Assembly: GCF_025685575.1 (NCBI RefSeq)
Contig: NZ_JAGSYD010000002.1
Coordinates: 372,001 to 436,000 of the forward strand
Origin: Granulicella cerasi
GTDB taxonomy: Bacteria > Acidobacteriota > Terriglobia > Terriglobales > Acidobacteriaceae
Direction: 5' to 3'
Length of the DNA: 64,000 nt
In this document: piece after piece, positions 15,994 to 24,980 of the stretch
Layout: every line of letters starts with the position of its first letter
How positions within the stretch are numbered: position 1 is the first letter of the stretch
Notes under the pieces: model-generated
What the model saw: only the letters and a program-made list of their open reading frames with translations
Told to the model about the DNA's origin: nothing
Database searches by the model: none
Translations under genes and position numbers: made by a program

Positions 15994-18804
15994 ATGAACG
16001 CAGTTGAAATCGCAGATGCCGTTGTCGACCTTGCAGCGCAGCCGTTTGAGGCTGCCGAGTTCCCGTTCCAATTTTTAGCGGCTTTCGACAAGAAAGAGAC
16101 GCAGCTTAAGCGGCTGCGCAAGGGCGATACAAATCGCTCGGACGTGCCGGGGGGCGTGCTGTTGCAATCGAACATCCACCTTGCCGTGTGCACGGCGGGT
16201 GAGACACACGGTACGCTGGAGCGCCTGAAGTCCAGTCCGCAAACGGCTAAGGCCAAAGCCAAATTCATCCTCGCCACTGACGGCCAGACCCTGGAGGCCG
16301 AGGAGCTTTCCACTGGCGAAGCCATTGCGTCGGAGTTCCCGAAGCTTGCAGAGCACATCGGCTTCTTCCTGCCTCTCGCTGGCATCTCCACCGTTCGCGA
16401 AATCAAGGACAACCCGATCGATGTTCGCGCCACTGGGCGACTCAACAAACTTTATGTGGAACTGCTGCGCCAGAACCCGGAGTGGGGTACCGAAGCGCGC
16501 CGCCACGATATGAATCACTTCATGGCGCGGCTCATCTTTTGCTTCTTCGCGGAAGACACCAATATCTTTCCTGGAGATCGCGGTCTCTTTACCTCAACCA
16601 TCGAGCAGTTCACCGAGTCTGACGGCAGCAACACGCACCAGGTGCTGGAGACGCTGTTCCGCGTAATGGATATCCACCCGGACAAGCGGGACCACGAACA
16701 CCTGCCGGGGTGGGCCGTGCGCTTTCCCTATGTGAACGGCGGTCTGTTCTGCGACTCGGCAGAGACGCCTCGCTTCACCCGCATTGCGCGTAGTTATCTG
16801 CTGCAGGCGGGCTCGCTCGACTGGCAGCACATCAACCCGGACATCTTCGGCTCCATGATTCAGGCCGTGGCTGACGAAGGTGAGCGTGGGGCGCTGGGTA
16901 TGCACTACACCAGCGTGCCGAACATCCTCAAGGTGCTGAACCCGCTGTTGCTGGATGACCTGCGCGCACAACTGGCAGCAGCAGGCACAAACACCCGAGC
17001 CCTGCGCAAGCTCAAGGATCGGCTGCGGCGTATCCGCGTGTTCGATCCCGCCTGCGGCTCCGGCAACTTTCTGGTGATCGCCTACAAGCAGATGCGTGAG
17101 ATCGAGGCTGGCATCGATCACGCCCTGGGCGAGACGCCCAAGGGCAGCGTTATTCCGCTCAGCAACTTTCGCGGTATCGAGATTCGCGACTTCGCCGTGG
17201 AGATCGCACGGCTCGCTCTGGTCATCGCGGAGTACCAGAGCAACGTTCTTTACCTCGGCCAGGAACAGGCGAACATCGTTTTCCTTCCACTAGCGCAGAA
17301 GAACTGGATCACCTGCGGCAATGCACTGCGGCTGAATTGGTTGAGGGTGTGCTCGCCCGAAGGCACGGGTGTGAAGCTGGTTGAGGACGATCTTTTTCAG
17401 ACCCCTCTGGAGCAGGCCGCGATGGATTTCGAGAATGAGGGTGGTGAAACCTACCTCTGCGGCAATCCGCCATATAAGGGAGCTACTTGGCAAAATGAGA
17501 GTCAAAAAGCAGATCTTAGTGATTTGTTCGATGAGCGTACCGGCAAGTGGCGCTCACTAGATTATGTAAGCGGCTGGTTTATGAAGGCGGCAGACTACCT
17601 CGCCGCTTCCCAAGGAGCTGCAGCTTTCGTTTCAACGAACTCTATCTGTCAAGGACAGCAGGTGCCGATTCTTTGGCCGCTAATCAAGAAACGCGGCGCG
17701 CAGATACGCTTTGCTAATACGTCCTTCAAGTGGTCAAATCTCGCTTCTCACAAAGCCGGTGTGACGGTAGTGATAGTCGGAATAGACCGCAGATCCAGTG
17801 GGGTTAGGCGACTGTTCGACTCTGAGGGGGATGAAAGTGTCGTTGAGCGAAACGTAACGAGTATTAACTCATATCTCTTATCTGGCCCAGAAATTTTCAT
17901 CGAGCAATCTATTTCTCCTCCACCAGGAAGACCAACGATGGTTCGAGGCAACATGCCGTACGATGGAGGTTATCTCCTGCTCCGTCGTTCGGAAATCGAG
18001 GGGCTGCAATTGCGCGCAGACGTCGAAAAACGAATCGTACGCAGGATTTTTGGTTCATCAGAATTTGTAAAGAGTCTTCATAAGTATTGCCTCTGGATCG
18101 AAGATAGTGACATCGGCGAATGTTTGCGCGCACCCGAGCTACGCAGCCGCTTGCTCGGAGTAGCAAACATGCGCTACGCAAGTCCGGACAAGAGTGCTAG
18201 ACAGATGGCGGCTTATCCGCATCGGATGCGGGAAACGAACACCGCGAAGCGTCAGACAATCGTCGTCTCCGCCATCTCGTCCGAAAATCGGGATGTACTG
18301 CCATGTGGTCTCCTCGATCCTGTGTCAGTCGTAACCAATAAGATGTTTGCCCTTTACGATGCTCCGCTCTGGAATATGGCGCTGATTGCATCGCGTCTGC
18401 ATTGGGTCTGGATTGGCACAGTCTGCGTTCGCATGCGCACGGATTTTTCCTACTCCAATACCCTCGGCTGGAACACCTTCCCCGTACCCGACCTCACCGA
18501 GCAGGACAAGGCTGACCTGACACACTGCGCAGAAGACATACTTCTGGCGCGCGAGGCGCATTTTCCTGCGACCATTGCCGACCTCTACGACCCTGAGGCG
18601 ATGCCCGATAACCTGCGCGCGGCGCATGATCGCAATGACGAGACGCTGGAACGCATCTATATCGGTCGCCGCTTCAAGAACGACACTGAACGGCTGGAGA
18701 CGCTATTTGCTATGTACGCGAAGATGACAGAAAGCGCAGGTGCTGCAACCAAGGGTGCGGACAGCAAGCCGCGCGGACGCAAGAAGAAAGAGGTACAGCC
18801 ATGA
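15994..18804 (+). CDS. DNA adenine methyltransferase, MmeI/type IIG-like
   Basis: This SAM-dependent DNA methyltransferase probably modifies adenine at a specific site. The 936-residue product has a helical N-terminal part (1-300), motif I FDPACGSGNFL at 350-360 and the catalytic NPPY at about 491-494. A large target-recognition region (about 640-860) follows, and the C-terminus is lysine-rich. No PD-ExK motif was noticed at the N-terminus, so the nuclease may be the separate GIY-YIG protein encoded two genes downstream. The stop overlaps the helicase start (ATGA). The middle (17,500-18,400) is less GC-rich than the ends, as is usual for swapped specificity domains. Confidence 0.88.
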   Translation: MNAVEIADAVVDLAAQPFEAAEFPFQFLAAFDKKETQLKRLRKGDTNRSDVPGGVLLQSNIHLAVCTAGETHGTLERLKSSPQTAKAKAKFILATDGQTLEAEELSTGEAIASEFPKLAEHIGFFLPLAGISTVREIKDNPIDVRATGRLNKLYVELLRQNPEWGTEARRHDMNHFMARLIFCFFAEDTNIFPGDRGLFTSTIEQFTESDGSNTHQVLETLFRVMDIHPDKRDHEHLPGWAVRFPYVNGGLFCDSAETPRFTRIARSYLLQAGSLDWQHINPDIFGSMIQAVADEGERGALGMHYTSVPNILKVLNPLLLDDLRAQLAAAGTNTRALRKLKDRLRRIRVFDPACGSGNFLVIAYKQMREIEAGIDHALGETPKGSVIPLSNFRGIEIRDFAVEIARLALVIAEYQSNVLYLGQEQANIVFLPLAQKNWITCGNALRLNWLRVCSPEGTGVKLVEDDLFQTPLEQAAMDFENEGGETYLCGNPPYKGATWQNESQKADLSDLFDERTGKWRSLDYVSGWFMKAADYLAASQGAAAFVSTNSICQGQQVPILWPLIKKRGAQIRFANTSFKWSNLASHKAGVTVVIVGIDRRSSGVRRLFDSEGDESVVERNVTSINSYLLSGPEIFIEQSISPPPGRPTMVRGNMPYDGGYLLLRRSEIEGLQLRADVEKRIVRRIFGSSEFVKSLHKYCLWIEDSDIGECLRAPELRSRLLGVANMRYASPDKSARQMAAYPHRMRETNTAKRQTIVVSAISSENRDVLPCGLLDPVSVVTNKMFALYDAPLWNMALIASRLHWVWIGTVCVRMRTDFSYSNTLGWNTFPVPDLTEQDKADLTHCAEDILLAREAHFPATIADLYDPEAMPDNLRAAHDRNDETLERIYIGRRFKNDTERLETLFAMYAKMTESAGAATKGADSKPRGRKKKEVQP

Positions 18805-20876
18805 GCGCCGCCAGCATCCCTTCCGTCTCCATCGCGGTAGGCCACACCGGCCGCTCTAAAAGCACCAATGAGCTGGGCATGCGCGCCATGCAGGCCGAGG
18901 CGTACAAGTATCGGGGCGAGCAGTTTCTGCTGATCAAGTCTCCACCGGCCAGCGGCAAGAGCCGCGCGCTGATGTACATCGCGCTCGACAAGCTGGCGAA
19001 TCAGGGCCTGAAACAGGCGCTGATCGTGGTGCCGGAGCGCTCCATCGGCGCCAGCTTCAGTGACGAACCTTTGGCAGCGCATGGCTTCTGGGCCGATTGG
19101 ACCGTGCGCCCGAAGTGGAATCTTTGCGCCATGCCTGGCGGTGAAGAAAACCGCTCTGCGGCCACCGGCAAGGTCAAGGCCGTGGGCGAGTTCCTGACGA
19201 GCGAGGATAAGGCGCTGGTCTGCACGCATGCCACCTTCCGCTTCGCCGTGGATGCGATGGGCATCGAGGCCTTCGACGCTTGCCTGATAGCCATTGACGA
19301 GTTCCACCATGTAAGCGTGAACGAGGCCAACGTGCTGGGCGGACAGCTCAAAGAGCTCCTGAACCGTGCGAAGGTGCATGTCCTCGCCATGACTGGCAGC
19401 TACTTCCGAGGCGACACAGCGGCGGTGCTAAGTCCGGAGGACGAGGCGCGCTTCGCCACTGTGACCTACACCTACTACGAGCAGCTGAACGGCTATGAGT
19501 ACCTGAAAGCGCTGGACCTAGGCTACTGGTTCTATTCAGGCAGCTACCTGGAGGCGATCGGTGAGGTGCTAGACCCGAAGCTGAAGACGATCGTGCATAT
19601 TCCGAACGTGAATTCCAGCGCCAGCTCCACGGATAAATACGCCGAGGTCAGCGAGATCATGGGCGTTTTGGGCGAGTGGCAGGGCCGCGACGAGGCGACG
19701 GATTTCCATCTTGTTCGCGAACCTGACACAGGCCGGGTGCTCAAGGTGGCCGACTTGGTGGACGATTCTGACAGCAACCGTCGCAGTAAGGTTCTGGCTG
19801 CGCTGCGTGATCCCGCGCACCGCAACGACCGTGACCACGTGGATGTGATCATCGCGCTTGGCATGGCAAAGGAAGGCTTTGATTGGATTTGGTGCGAGCA
19901 TGCTCTGACGGTCGGCTATCGCAGCAGTCTGACAGAGATAGTGCAGATCATTGGCCGCGTAACGCGCGACGCTCCGGGCAAAACGCGCGCCAAGTTCACC
20001 AACCTCATCTCCGAGCCGTTGGCCGACCAGAGCGATGTTGTAGAAGCGGTGAACGACACCCTAAAAGCTATCGCCGCAAGTCTCCTGATGGAGCAGGTCA
20101 TTGCACCGCGCTTCGATTTCACGCCAAAAGACTCCGGTCCGAGGTCGGGATACGACTACGGAGCGGAGGGCTACCAGGACGGCAAGACGAATGTCGGCGT
20201 GAACGAGGAGACTGGAAGCGTTCACATTGAGATCAAAGGGCTGAAGGAGATGAGCCCGGAGGCCGCGCGCATCTGCCGCGAAGACTTGAACGACGTGATC
20301 GCCGCCGTCGTGCAAGACAAGGAGACGCTGAGCCAAGGTCTCTTTAACGCGGAGAACAGTGTCCCGCAGGAGACGACACAGCTGCGGATTCCCAAGATCA
20401 TCCGTGATCGCTATCCGGAACTTCCAGAAGATGACGTGGAAGCGATTCGTCAACGCGCCGTTGCCGCACTGACGCTGGTACAGACCAGTGTGAAGACTGA
20501 GGAGAAGATCAACGCGAATCTCGGTTTGCTGGAAGGAGTTAGGCGCTTCGTTCTACACGTACGGGAGTTGAGCGTGGACCTGATCGACGCGATTAACCCC
20601 TTCGGCGAAGCGTACGCCGTGTTAGGCCGCACTCTAAACGCAAATGTCCTGGAACAGATGAAGGAGAAAATCGCGGCCAAGAAGGTTTTCATACCAGAAG
20701 AGGAGGCGCTTTCATTGGCCCGTCGCGCACTTGAGTGGCAGCGCGAGAAGGGCCGCCCGGTTCAGATCACCTCTGCCGACGCTTGGGAGCGCAGGTTGGC
20801 TGAAGGTGTAGCAGCGTACCGGAACTACACGGCTCGAAAGAAGGCGAAGGCTGCAGCCGTAGGAGAGCCCGCATGA
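18801..20876 (+). CDS. Superfamily 2 DEAD/DEAH-like helicase of the methyltransferase operon
   Basis: The 691-residue product is a DNA translocase or helicase. Walker A is SPPASGKS (Lys53), motif II is IAIDEFHH (about residues 163-170), motif III-like AMTGSYFRGD lies near 197, and motif VI is QIIGRVTRDAPGK (about 381-393). The C-terminal 250 residues are helical and have no known domain. It is coupled by 4-base overlaps to the methyltransferase before it and the GIY-YIG gene after it. In restriction systems such a motor would move along unmodified DNA and drive cleavage; that role is inference here. Confidence 0.86.
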   Translation: MSAASIPSVSIAVGHTGRSKSTNELGMRAMQAEAYKYRGEQFLLIKSPPASGKSRALMYIALDKLANQGLKQALIVVPERSIGASFSDEPLAAHGFWADWTVRPKWNLCAMPGGEENRSAATGKVKAVGEFLTSEDKALVCTHATFRFAVDAMGIEAFDACLIAIDEFHHVSVNEANVLGGQLKELLNRAKVHVLAMTGSYFRGDTAAVLSPEDEARFATVTYTYYEQLNGYEYLKALDLGYWFYSGSYLEAIGEVLDPKLKTIVHIPNVNSSASSTDKYAEVSEIMGVLGEWQGRDEATDFHLVREPDTGRVLKVADLVDDSDSNRRSKVLAALRDPAHRNDRDHVDVIIALGMAKEGFDWIWCEHALTVGYRSSLTEIVQIIGRVTRDAPGKTRAKFTNLISEPLADQSDVVEAVNDTLKAIAASLLMEQVIAPRFDFTPKDSGPRSGYDYGAEGYQDGKTNVGVNEETGSVHIEIKGLKEMSPEAARICREDLNDVIAAVVQDKETLSQGLFNAENSVPQETTQLRIPKIIRDRYPELPEDDVEAIRQRAVAALTLVQTSVKTEEKINANLGLLEGVRRFVLHVRELSVDLIDAINPFGEAYAVLGRTLNANVLEQMKEKIAAKKVFIPEEEALSLARRALEWQREKGRPVQITSADAWERRLAEGVAAYRNYTARKKAKAAAVGEPA

Positions 20877-22099
20877 AGAAGGCACAGGAACTTGAAGGCG
20901 ATGACCTTCTCGATGCTCTCGGTATAGAAGTCGAAGAGCCAGAGTCTGGTGGGTATACGCCGCGTCAGGAGCGCATCCTCGCTGGCTTTGAGGACATTGT
21001 GCGGTTTCGCGAGACGCACGGTCATGCGCCGCAACATGGGCCGCATCTGGGCATCTTCGAGCGGATGTATGCCGTGCGGCTCGACCAGATTCGCAAGCTG
21101 CCAGAAGACGACCTCGCGTTGTTACGACCACATGATCGCTTTAGCCTGCTGGCTGTACCCGCAGAGACTGGTGAACGTGTGGAGGCGTTAAGCGATGACG
21201 AACTGCTAGCAGCGTTGTCCGAGGGTGCGACTGACGACATCGGAACGTTGATCCATGTGCAACCGCCCGAGGCTAAAAGAGAATCGCCCGATTACGTCGC
21301 GGAGCGCGTGAAATGCCTAGATTTTGATTTATATAAGCCACTGTTCGAGGCGGCACAGGCCGATCTAGCGGCAGGAAGGCGTGTGACGAAACCCTTCGCC
21401 AAGGACGGCAGTATCGAAGCTGGGGACTTCTTCATCGTGAACGGGCAAATGGTGTACGTGGCCTCTGTCGGCGATCCGTTCAAGGCTCCGAACGGCGGAA
21501 CGAATGCGCGCCTGCGTACGATTTACGGCAATGGCACAGAAAGCAATCTCCTGCTTTGGTCCCTGCAACGCGCTCTCTATAAAGACGAGAACGGTCGCCG
21601 CCTCACTACTGCAGAACTCGGGCCGCTTTTTGGCAGCACCCTGGAAGCCGACGATGTGGAGACGGGCACCATCTATGTTCTGCGCAGCCTATCGCAGCAG
21701 ACGGAGGTGGCTGCGCTGGGTGACTCTCTGCACAAAATTGGCGTTACAGGAGGGCGCGTAGAAGACCGCATTGCAAACGCGAAAGCCGATGCCACATACC
21801 TGTATGCTCCCGTCGAAGTGGTCGCTACGTGGAAACTAGCAAATGTGAACCGAACTCGCTTAGAAGCAACAATTCATCGGGTCTTTGCGGCGGCGCAGCT
21901 GCAGGTGTCGCTACCCGGTACACCCGGCCGCACCGTTCAGCCACAGGAGTGGTTCGTGGTTCCGCTGACGGCCATTGATGAAGCTGTGCAGAGAATTTCT
22001 GATGGGTCCATCACACGTTTTGTATATGACCCGGCAATCGCGGGCCTCAGAGAGACCACGTCAGCCCTCGCGTCGGATCAAAAAGAAGATCACCCTTAG
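20873..22099 (+). CDS. GIY-YIG / T5orf172-type nuclease of the methyltransferase operon
   Basis: The 408-residue product has a GIY-YIG-like core at about residues 264-330 (GTIYVLRS, then LHKIGVTGGRVEDRI), the form seen in T5orf172 (MUG113-like) domains. The N-terminal half is acidic and helical with no recognised domain. It would be the cleavage subunit of the three-gene system with the upstream methyltransferase and helicase. The start overlaps the helicase stop (ATGA). The final residues (ALASDQKEDHP) are charged and probably disordered. Confidence 0.82.
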   Translation: MKKAQELEGDDLLDALGIEVEEPESGGYTPRQERILAGFEDIVRFRETHGHAPQHGPHLGIFERMYAVRLDQIRKLPEDDLALLRPHDRFSLLAVPAETGERVEALSDDELLAALSEGATDDIGTLIHVQPPEAKRESPDYVAERVKCLDFDLYKPLFEAAQADLAAGRRVTKPFAKDGSIEAGDFFIVNGQMVYVASVGDPFKAPNGGTNARLRTIYGNGTESNLLLWSLQRALYKDENGRRLTTAELGPLFGSTLEADDVETGTIYVLRSLSQQTEVAALGDSLHKIGVTGGRVEDRIANAKADATYLYAPVEVVATWKLANVNRTRLEATIHRVFAAAQLQVSLPGTPGRTVQPQEWFVVPLTAIDEAVQRISDGSITRFVYDPAIAGLRETTSALASDQKEDHP

Positions 22100-22353
22100 A
22101 GCTGTCTCTGCTCTCAGATCGAGAACAGTAGTACTCGGCCCCTCGCTGTATATTCAATACGCTCGACCTCGCCTCCTCACAGCATCGATCATGGAGACCA
22201 GGGGTCGGAGAGGATTTAAGTGTGCCTCTTAAGTCAGGAAGATTCCGTTAGCAGGTTTCACTGAACTCATCCTCGCTCCTGATGCAGCGCACTGTCATGT
22301 GCTGTTGCAGAGCTCCCCAGATCCCGAAACTTTTTTCTTTCACCTGCGTCTAA

Positions 22354-22368
22354 TTAGCTGTAAGCTAA
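22354..22368. promoter_or_regulatory. Palindromic operator upstream of the Xre/ImmA pair
   Basis: TTAGCT-GTA-AGCTAA is a perfect 6+3+6 palindrome, 27 bases upstream of the GTG start of the Xre gene. A dimeric HTH repressor commonly binds such a site in its own promoter, so autoregulation is likely. The 296 bases between the GIY-YIG gene and this Xre gene hold no other gene that I can support. Confidence 0.6.
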
Positions 22369-22395
22369 ATGCGTAATGCTAAGGGAGGTGTGATT

Positions 22396-22752
22396 GTGAC
22401 TTTTGGAGAGGTGTTGAGGTCCATGCGTACTCAGGCGAAACGCAGTCTTGGCGAACTCGCTCGACATCTCGATCTATCCGTTGTTTACGTGAGCGACATC
22501 GAGAGAGATCGACGTAGCCCGCTCAGCCTGACCAAAATCCTGCAAGCTAGCAAATTTCTGAACGCATCACCCGATTCTTTGCTCCGGGCAGCTGCCGAGT
22601 CGAGAGGGACCTTTGATCTTGATGTAAGGGACTATCCCCCTGTCGCACTTGAACTGCTTTCCGGCCTAGCCAAGGGTCGGCAACGAGATGAAATCTACCA
22701 ACAAATGCTCGAAATCCTAAAAAAAGAGGATCTAGATGGGACGGGAACCTAG
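22396..22752 (+). CDS. Xre-family HTH transcriptional regulator
   Basis: The product (118 residues from this GTG) has a Cro/C1-type helix-turn-helix in its first 60 residues (FGEVLRSMRTQAKRSLGELA, then VVYVSDIERDRRSP). The GTG start was chosen because AGGGAGGTG lies 6 bases upstream; an upstream ATG at 22369 would run through that ribosome site. The stop overlaps the start of the ImmA/IrrE gene by 17 bases. Such pairs act as a repressor and its protease-like partner, or as a toxin-antitoxin-like unit, on mobile elements. Confidence 0.85.
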   Translation: MTFGEVLRSMRTQAKRSLGELARHLDLSVVYVSDIERDRRSPLSLTKILQASKFLNASPDSLLRAAAESRGTFDLDVRDYPPVALELLSGLAKGRQRDEIYQQMLEILKKEDLDGTGT

Positions 22753-23380
22753 AGGCATTAAAGCTGACGAGTCGTTCAGCTACAGCAAACTTGAGCGACT
22801 CGCTTCTGGATTTCGGAAGCACTTGGGGCTCGAACCGACAACACGTTTGGCCGGACTCGAACTTTATGACAACCTGCCGGACACCGTTGTCAACGGTGTG
22901 CCATACAAAGTGGAGTGCAGCGTAGATCACTTGAACGGAGTGGAGGCTGAGGCGTCGTTCAATGCAGAACGTGGACGATACCAGTTGCTACTTACGCCTG
23001 AGACGTACGACTTGCTGGAGAGTGGAAATCCTCACGGAACTTGGGTCATGGTGCATGAATATGCCCATGTTGCTCTACACGGACGCCTTCTTCAACGGCT
23101 GGCAAAAATGGAACTCGCCAGAAAGGCCGCTTTGTACAAGGGAACTCCCGTCCCTCACCCCTTTTACCTGGACACAGAATGGCAAACCGACTCGTTTACA
23201 GCGGCAGCACTGATGCCAGCCGCCGGTATCGCTCATCTTGAAGAGAACCCGATCAAAGTTTTCGGTCAGGCTTTGTCGCTGGTTCGCTGCGTAACTACGA
23301 CCTTCGGGACTTCACAGGAAGCTGCCCAGTACAGGATAGACACCTTCAAGCGTAGGAGATATGAACTGCTTAGCGCCTGA
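22736..23380 (+). CDS. ImmA/IrrE family metallopeptidase
   Basis: The 214-residue product has the zinc-protease motif HEYAH (His107, Glu108, His111). It has a second acidic region near DTEWQTDSFTAAALMP (about residues 149-163) that would supply the third metal ligand. In ICEBs1 of Bacillus, ImmA cleaves the ImmR repressor after DNA damage, and the gene order here is the same (HTH gene then protease gene, overlapping). It may therefore control induction of the element or of a nearby cassette. An AAGAGG ribosome site precedes the ATG. Confidence 0.86.
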   Translation: MGREPRGIKADESFSYSKLERLASGFRKHLGLEPTTRLAGLELYDNLPDTVVNGVPYKVECSVDHLNGVEAEASFNAERGRYQLLLTPETYDLLESGNPHGTWVMVHEYAHVALHGRLLQRLAKMELARKAALYKGTPVPHPFYLDTEWQTDSFTAAALMPAAGIAHLEENPIKVFGQALSLVRCVTTTFGTSQEAAQYRIDTFKRRRYELLSA

Positions 23381-23423
23381 GCCTTCAAATGCCGAAGAAT
23401 GCCAGTGTTATAAGCAAAAAACC

Positions 23424-23453
23424 TTGACTTTTCGAGGTGGAGCGATTTTAGAT
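23424..23453 (+). promoter_or_regulatory. Candidate promoter downstream of immA
   Basis: TTGACT (23424-23429) and TTAGAT (23448-23453) are 18 bases apart. Transcription from here would meet the hairpin at 23466-23499 at once, giving either a very short RNA or an attenuated leader to the TIR cluster. Confidence 0.3.
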
Positions 23454-23465
23454 GTAAAGATGGCA

Positions 23466-23499
23466 AAAAACGGCCTACGCGCCAACGTAGAACCGTTTT
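23466..23499. terminator. Terminator-like hairpin after the Xre/ImmA pair
   Basis: AAAACGG, one base, CTACG, a 6-base loop, CGTAG, two bases, CCGTTTT form a stem flanked by A-run and T-run, so it could work in both directions. The 346-base gap 23381-23726 otherwise holds only a weak promoter-like pair and no supported gene. Confidence 0.65.
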
Positions 23500-23726
23500 G
23501 AGTCACATTTTTAGGAAAGGGGATTGTCGTTCAATAGATCGGATGAGTGGGCTTCTTGGAATTAGGAGCCTAGGGCCTACTCGTCACAAACCCAAAACCG
23601 GACCACGTGACATCTGCTGGCCGAACGCTTTTCTTAGCCAACTGGCTCAGTCTAGCGCTCTATCATCTAGGAGTCAACAGGTCCCTTATCGGTTGCATGT
23701 ATTCACGCATCACGAAAGGAACTGTC

Positions 23727-24704
23727 ATGGCTGCAAAAAAGCGCGGAATGCGCAAAGTGCCTCTCTTCATTGAAACGAGGCTTGGATCACTAGGTAACGA
23801 TTTTCGAGTTGCCGTCGTTCAACGAATCAATATTGAACGGATTAAGGCAGGCGATTACGCCCACGTTGGCCTTACCCATCAGAACGGCTCAATTGGAACT
23901 GCTGGGCCGTTGCTGCTTGGCGTTGACTTTGGACGCTACGCCAAGCGCAACATCGAAGGTCAAACCGTCGTCCGGCGCGATCTCCCAAAGATCGAAAAGA
24001 AAATCTGTTACGTCAATCCCCGCCCGTTTGGTAACCCGCCTCCGTGCGACGTGACCCAGTTCCGGATGGTATGGCAACGCGAGCACTTCGATGGACCCAG
24101 GCACCTGATCGAGGCCGTCGTTTTGCTCGCTGGCGACGAGTCCTGCATCGTTCGCTTCAACATCACCACCGCTCTGTCGGCGCTCAACGTGGACATCGAC
24201 CGTGAACTCCTACTCGCCCTCAACCTCTTGCAAGAAGCCGTTGGTGGAATTAATGTTTTCCCGCCTGAGGCCACGGTTGAGGAATACCTCGACACCATCC
24301 AGGTGAAATGGGAAATCCTTCCTGCTGGCGAACGCGAGAGCAACATTCGGAAGATTTTGTCTTCCATGAGGCCCACCTCGCAAGACTCGCTGGAGGACCT
24401 GGAGCGCAGGGCCAATGAACGCTACGACTTCCTTGAAAGCCTCTCTCCTCGCAACATTGTTCGCGGAACGGGTGGCATGGGAGGGTACATCGGAGCACTC
24501 ATCAACGACGCGTTGGTGGTGTTTGAAAATCTCCACCCGGGCAACGGCACGTACATCCTGTTCGGGGACTGGGAAACCCAGAGCCAACGGACTAAAACGG
24601 ATCTGCTCACAAATGGTTCGGAAGGCGAAGACTACATCCGCGTCATCCATTCCGGGGATTGGCAGCTTCGTATCCGCAATCTGGTCGCAAGTAGGGCGCA
24701 GTAG
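23727..24704 (+). CDS. Unknown protein at the head of the TIR cluster
   Basis: The 325-residue product starts MAAKKRGMRKVPLF after a good ribosome site (GAAAGGA). It has no signal peptide or membrane helix. I recognise no domain. The N-terminal 180 residues look like alternating beta strands; the C-terminal half carries a helical stretch (SLEDLERRANERYDFLES) and a Gly-rich segment (RGTGGMGGYIGALIND), then FGDWETQSQRTKTD. It precedes a small conserved gene and a TIR-domain gene in the same direction, so a role as sensor or regulator for the TIR protein is possible but unproven. Confidence 0.65.
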   Translation: MAAKKRGMRKVPLFIETRLGSLGNDFRVAVVQRINIERIKAGDYAHVGLTHQNGSIGTAGPLLLGVDFGRYAKRNIEGQTVVRRDLPKIEKKICYVNPRPFGNPPPCDVTQFRMVWQREHFDGPRHLIEAVVLLAGDESCIVRFNITTALSALNVDIDRELLLALNLLQEAVGGINVFPPEATVEEYLDTIQVKWEILPAGERESNIRKILSSMRPTSQDSLEDLERRANERYDFLESLSPRNIVRGTGGMGGYIGALINDALVVFENLHPGNGTYILFGDWETQSQRTKTDLLTNGSEGEDYIRVIHSGDWQLRIRNLVASRAQ

Positions 24705-24709
24705 CGGCC

Positions 24710-24736
24710 GACGGGAGTGGCTTTGCCACTCCCGTC
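24710..24736 (+). terminator. Hairpin between the unknown gene and the small TIR-cluster gene
   Basis: GACGGGAGTGG and its exact complement form an 11 bp stem around CTTTG. No T-run follows on the plus strand, so it may be an RNA-processing or partial-termination hairpin inside the cluster rather than a full terminator. Confidence 0.5.
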
Positions 24737-24757
24737 AATTCTGCAGAAAGGAAACCA

Positions 24758-24967
24758 ATGGCGAAGTCTATCGGGCTCGACGGCCGTCACCGTGATCAAG
24801 ACGGCCGCATCAGCGAGAAGCATGGAAATACGCGCGTAGACACATTGCGCGACACATACGGGGAGAACTTTGCTCCAGGCGTAAGGGGAGACATGCACTT
24901 GAGCACCCTTCTGGAGCGCTCAGGAAGCAACTCTCTGTCAGACTTCCGGCGCAATCACAACAGATAG
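24758..24967 (+). CDS. 69-residue small protein next to the TIR gene
   Basis: The product reads as a conserved small family: RDQDGRISEKHGNTRVDTLR, then TYGENFAPG and HLSTLLERSGSNSLSDF. I recall this pattern encoded directly beside TIR-domain genes in other bacteria, but cannot check that here. It has a good ribosome site (AAAGGAAACC) and ends 13 bases before the TIR start. It could be a partner or inhibitor of the TIR protein; no known activity is assigned. Confidence 0.68.
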   Translation: MAKSIGLDGRHRDQDGRISEKHGNTRVDTLRDTYGENFAPGVRGDMHLSTLLERSGSNSLSDFRRNHNR

Positions 24968-24980
24968 GAGGTTAATGGCA

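Noticed and set aside
15994..22099. BREX or DISARM identity for the methyltransferase operon
   Set aside because: No BrxC, PglZ or BrxL-like gene, and no DrmA/DrmB-like gene; the GIY-YIG third gene fits neither.
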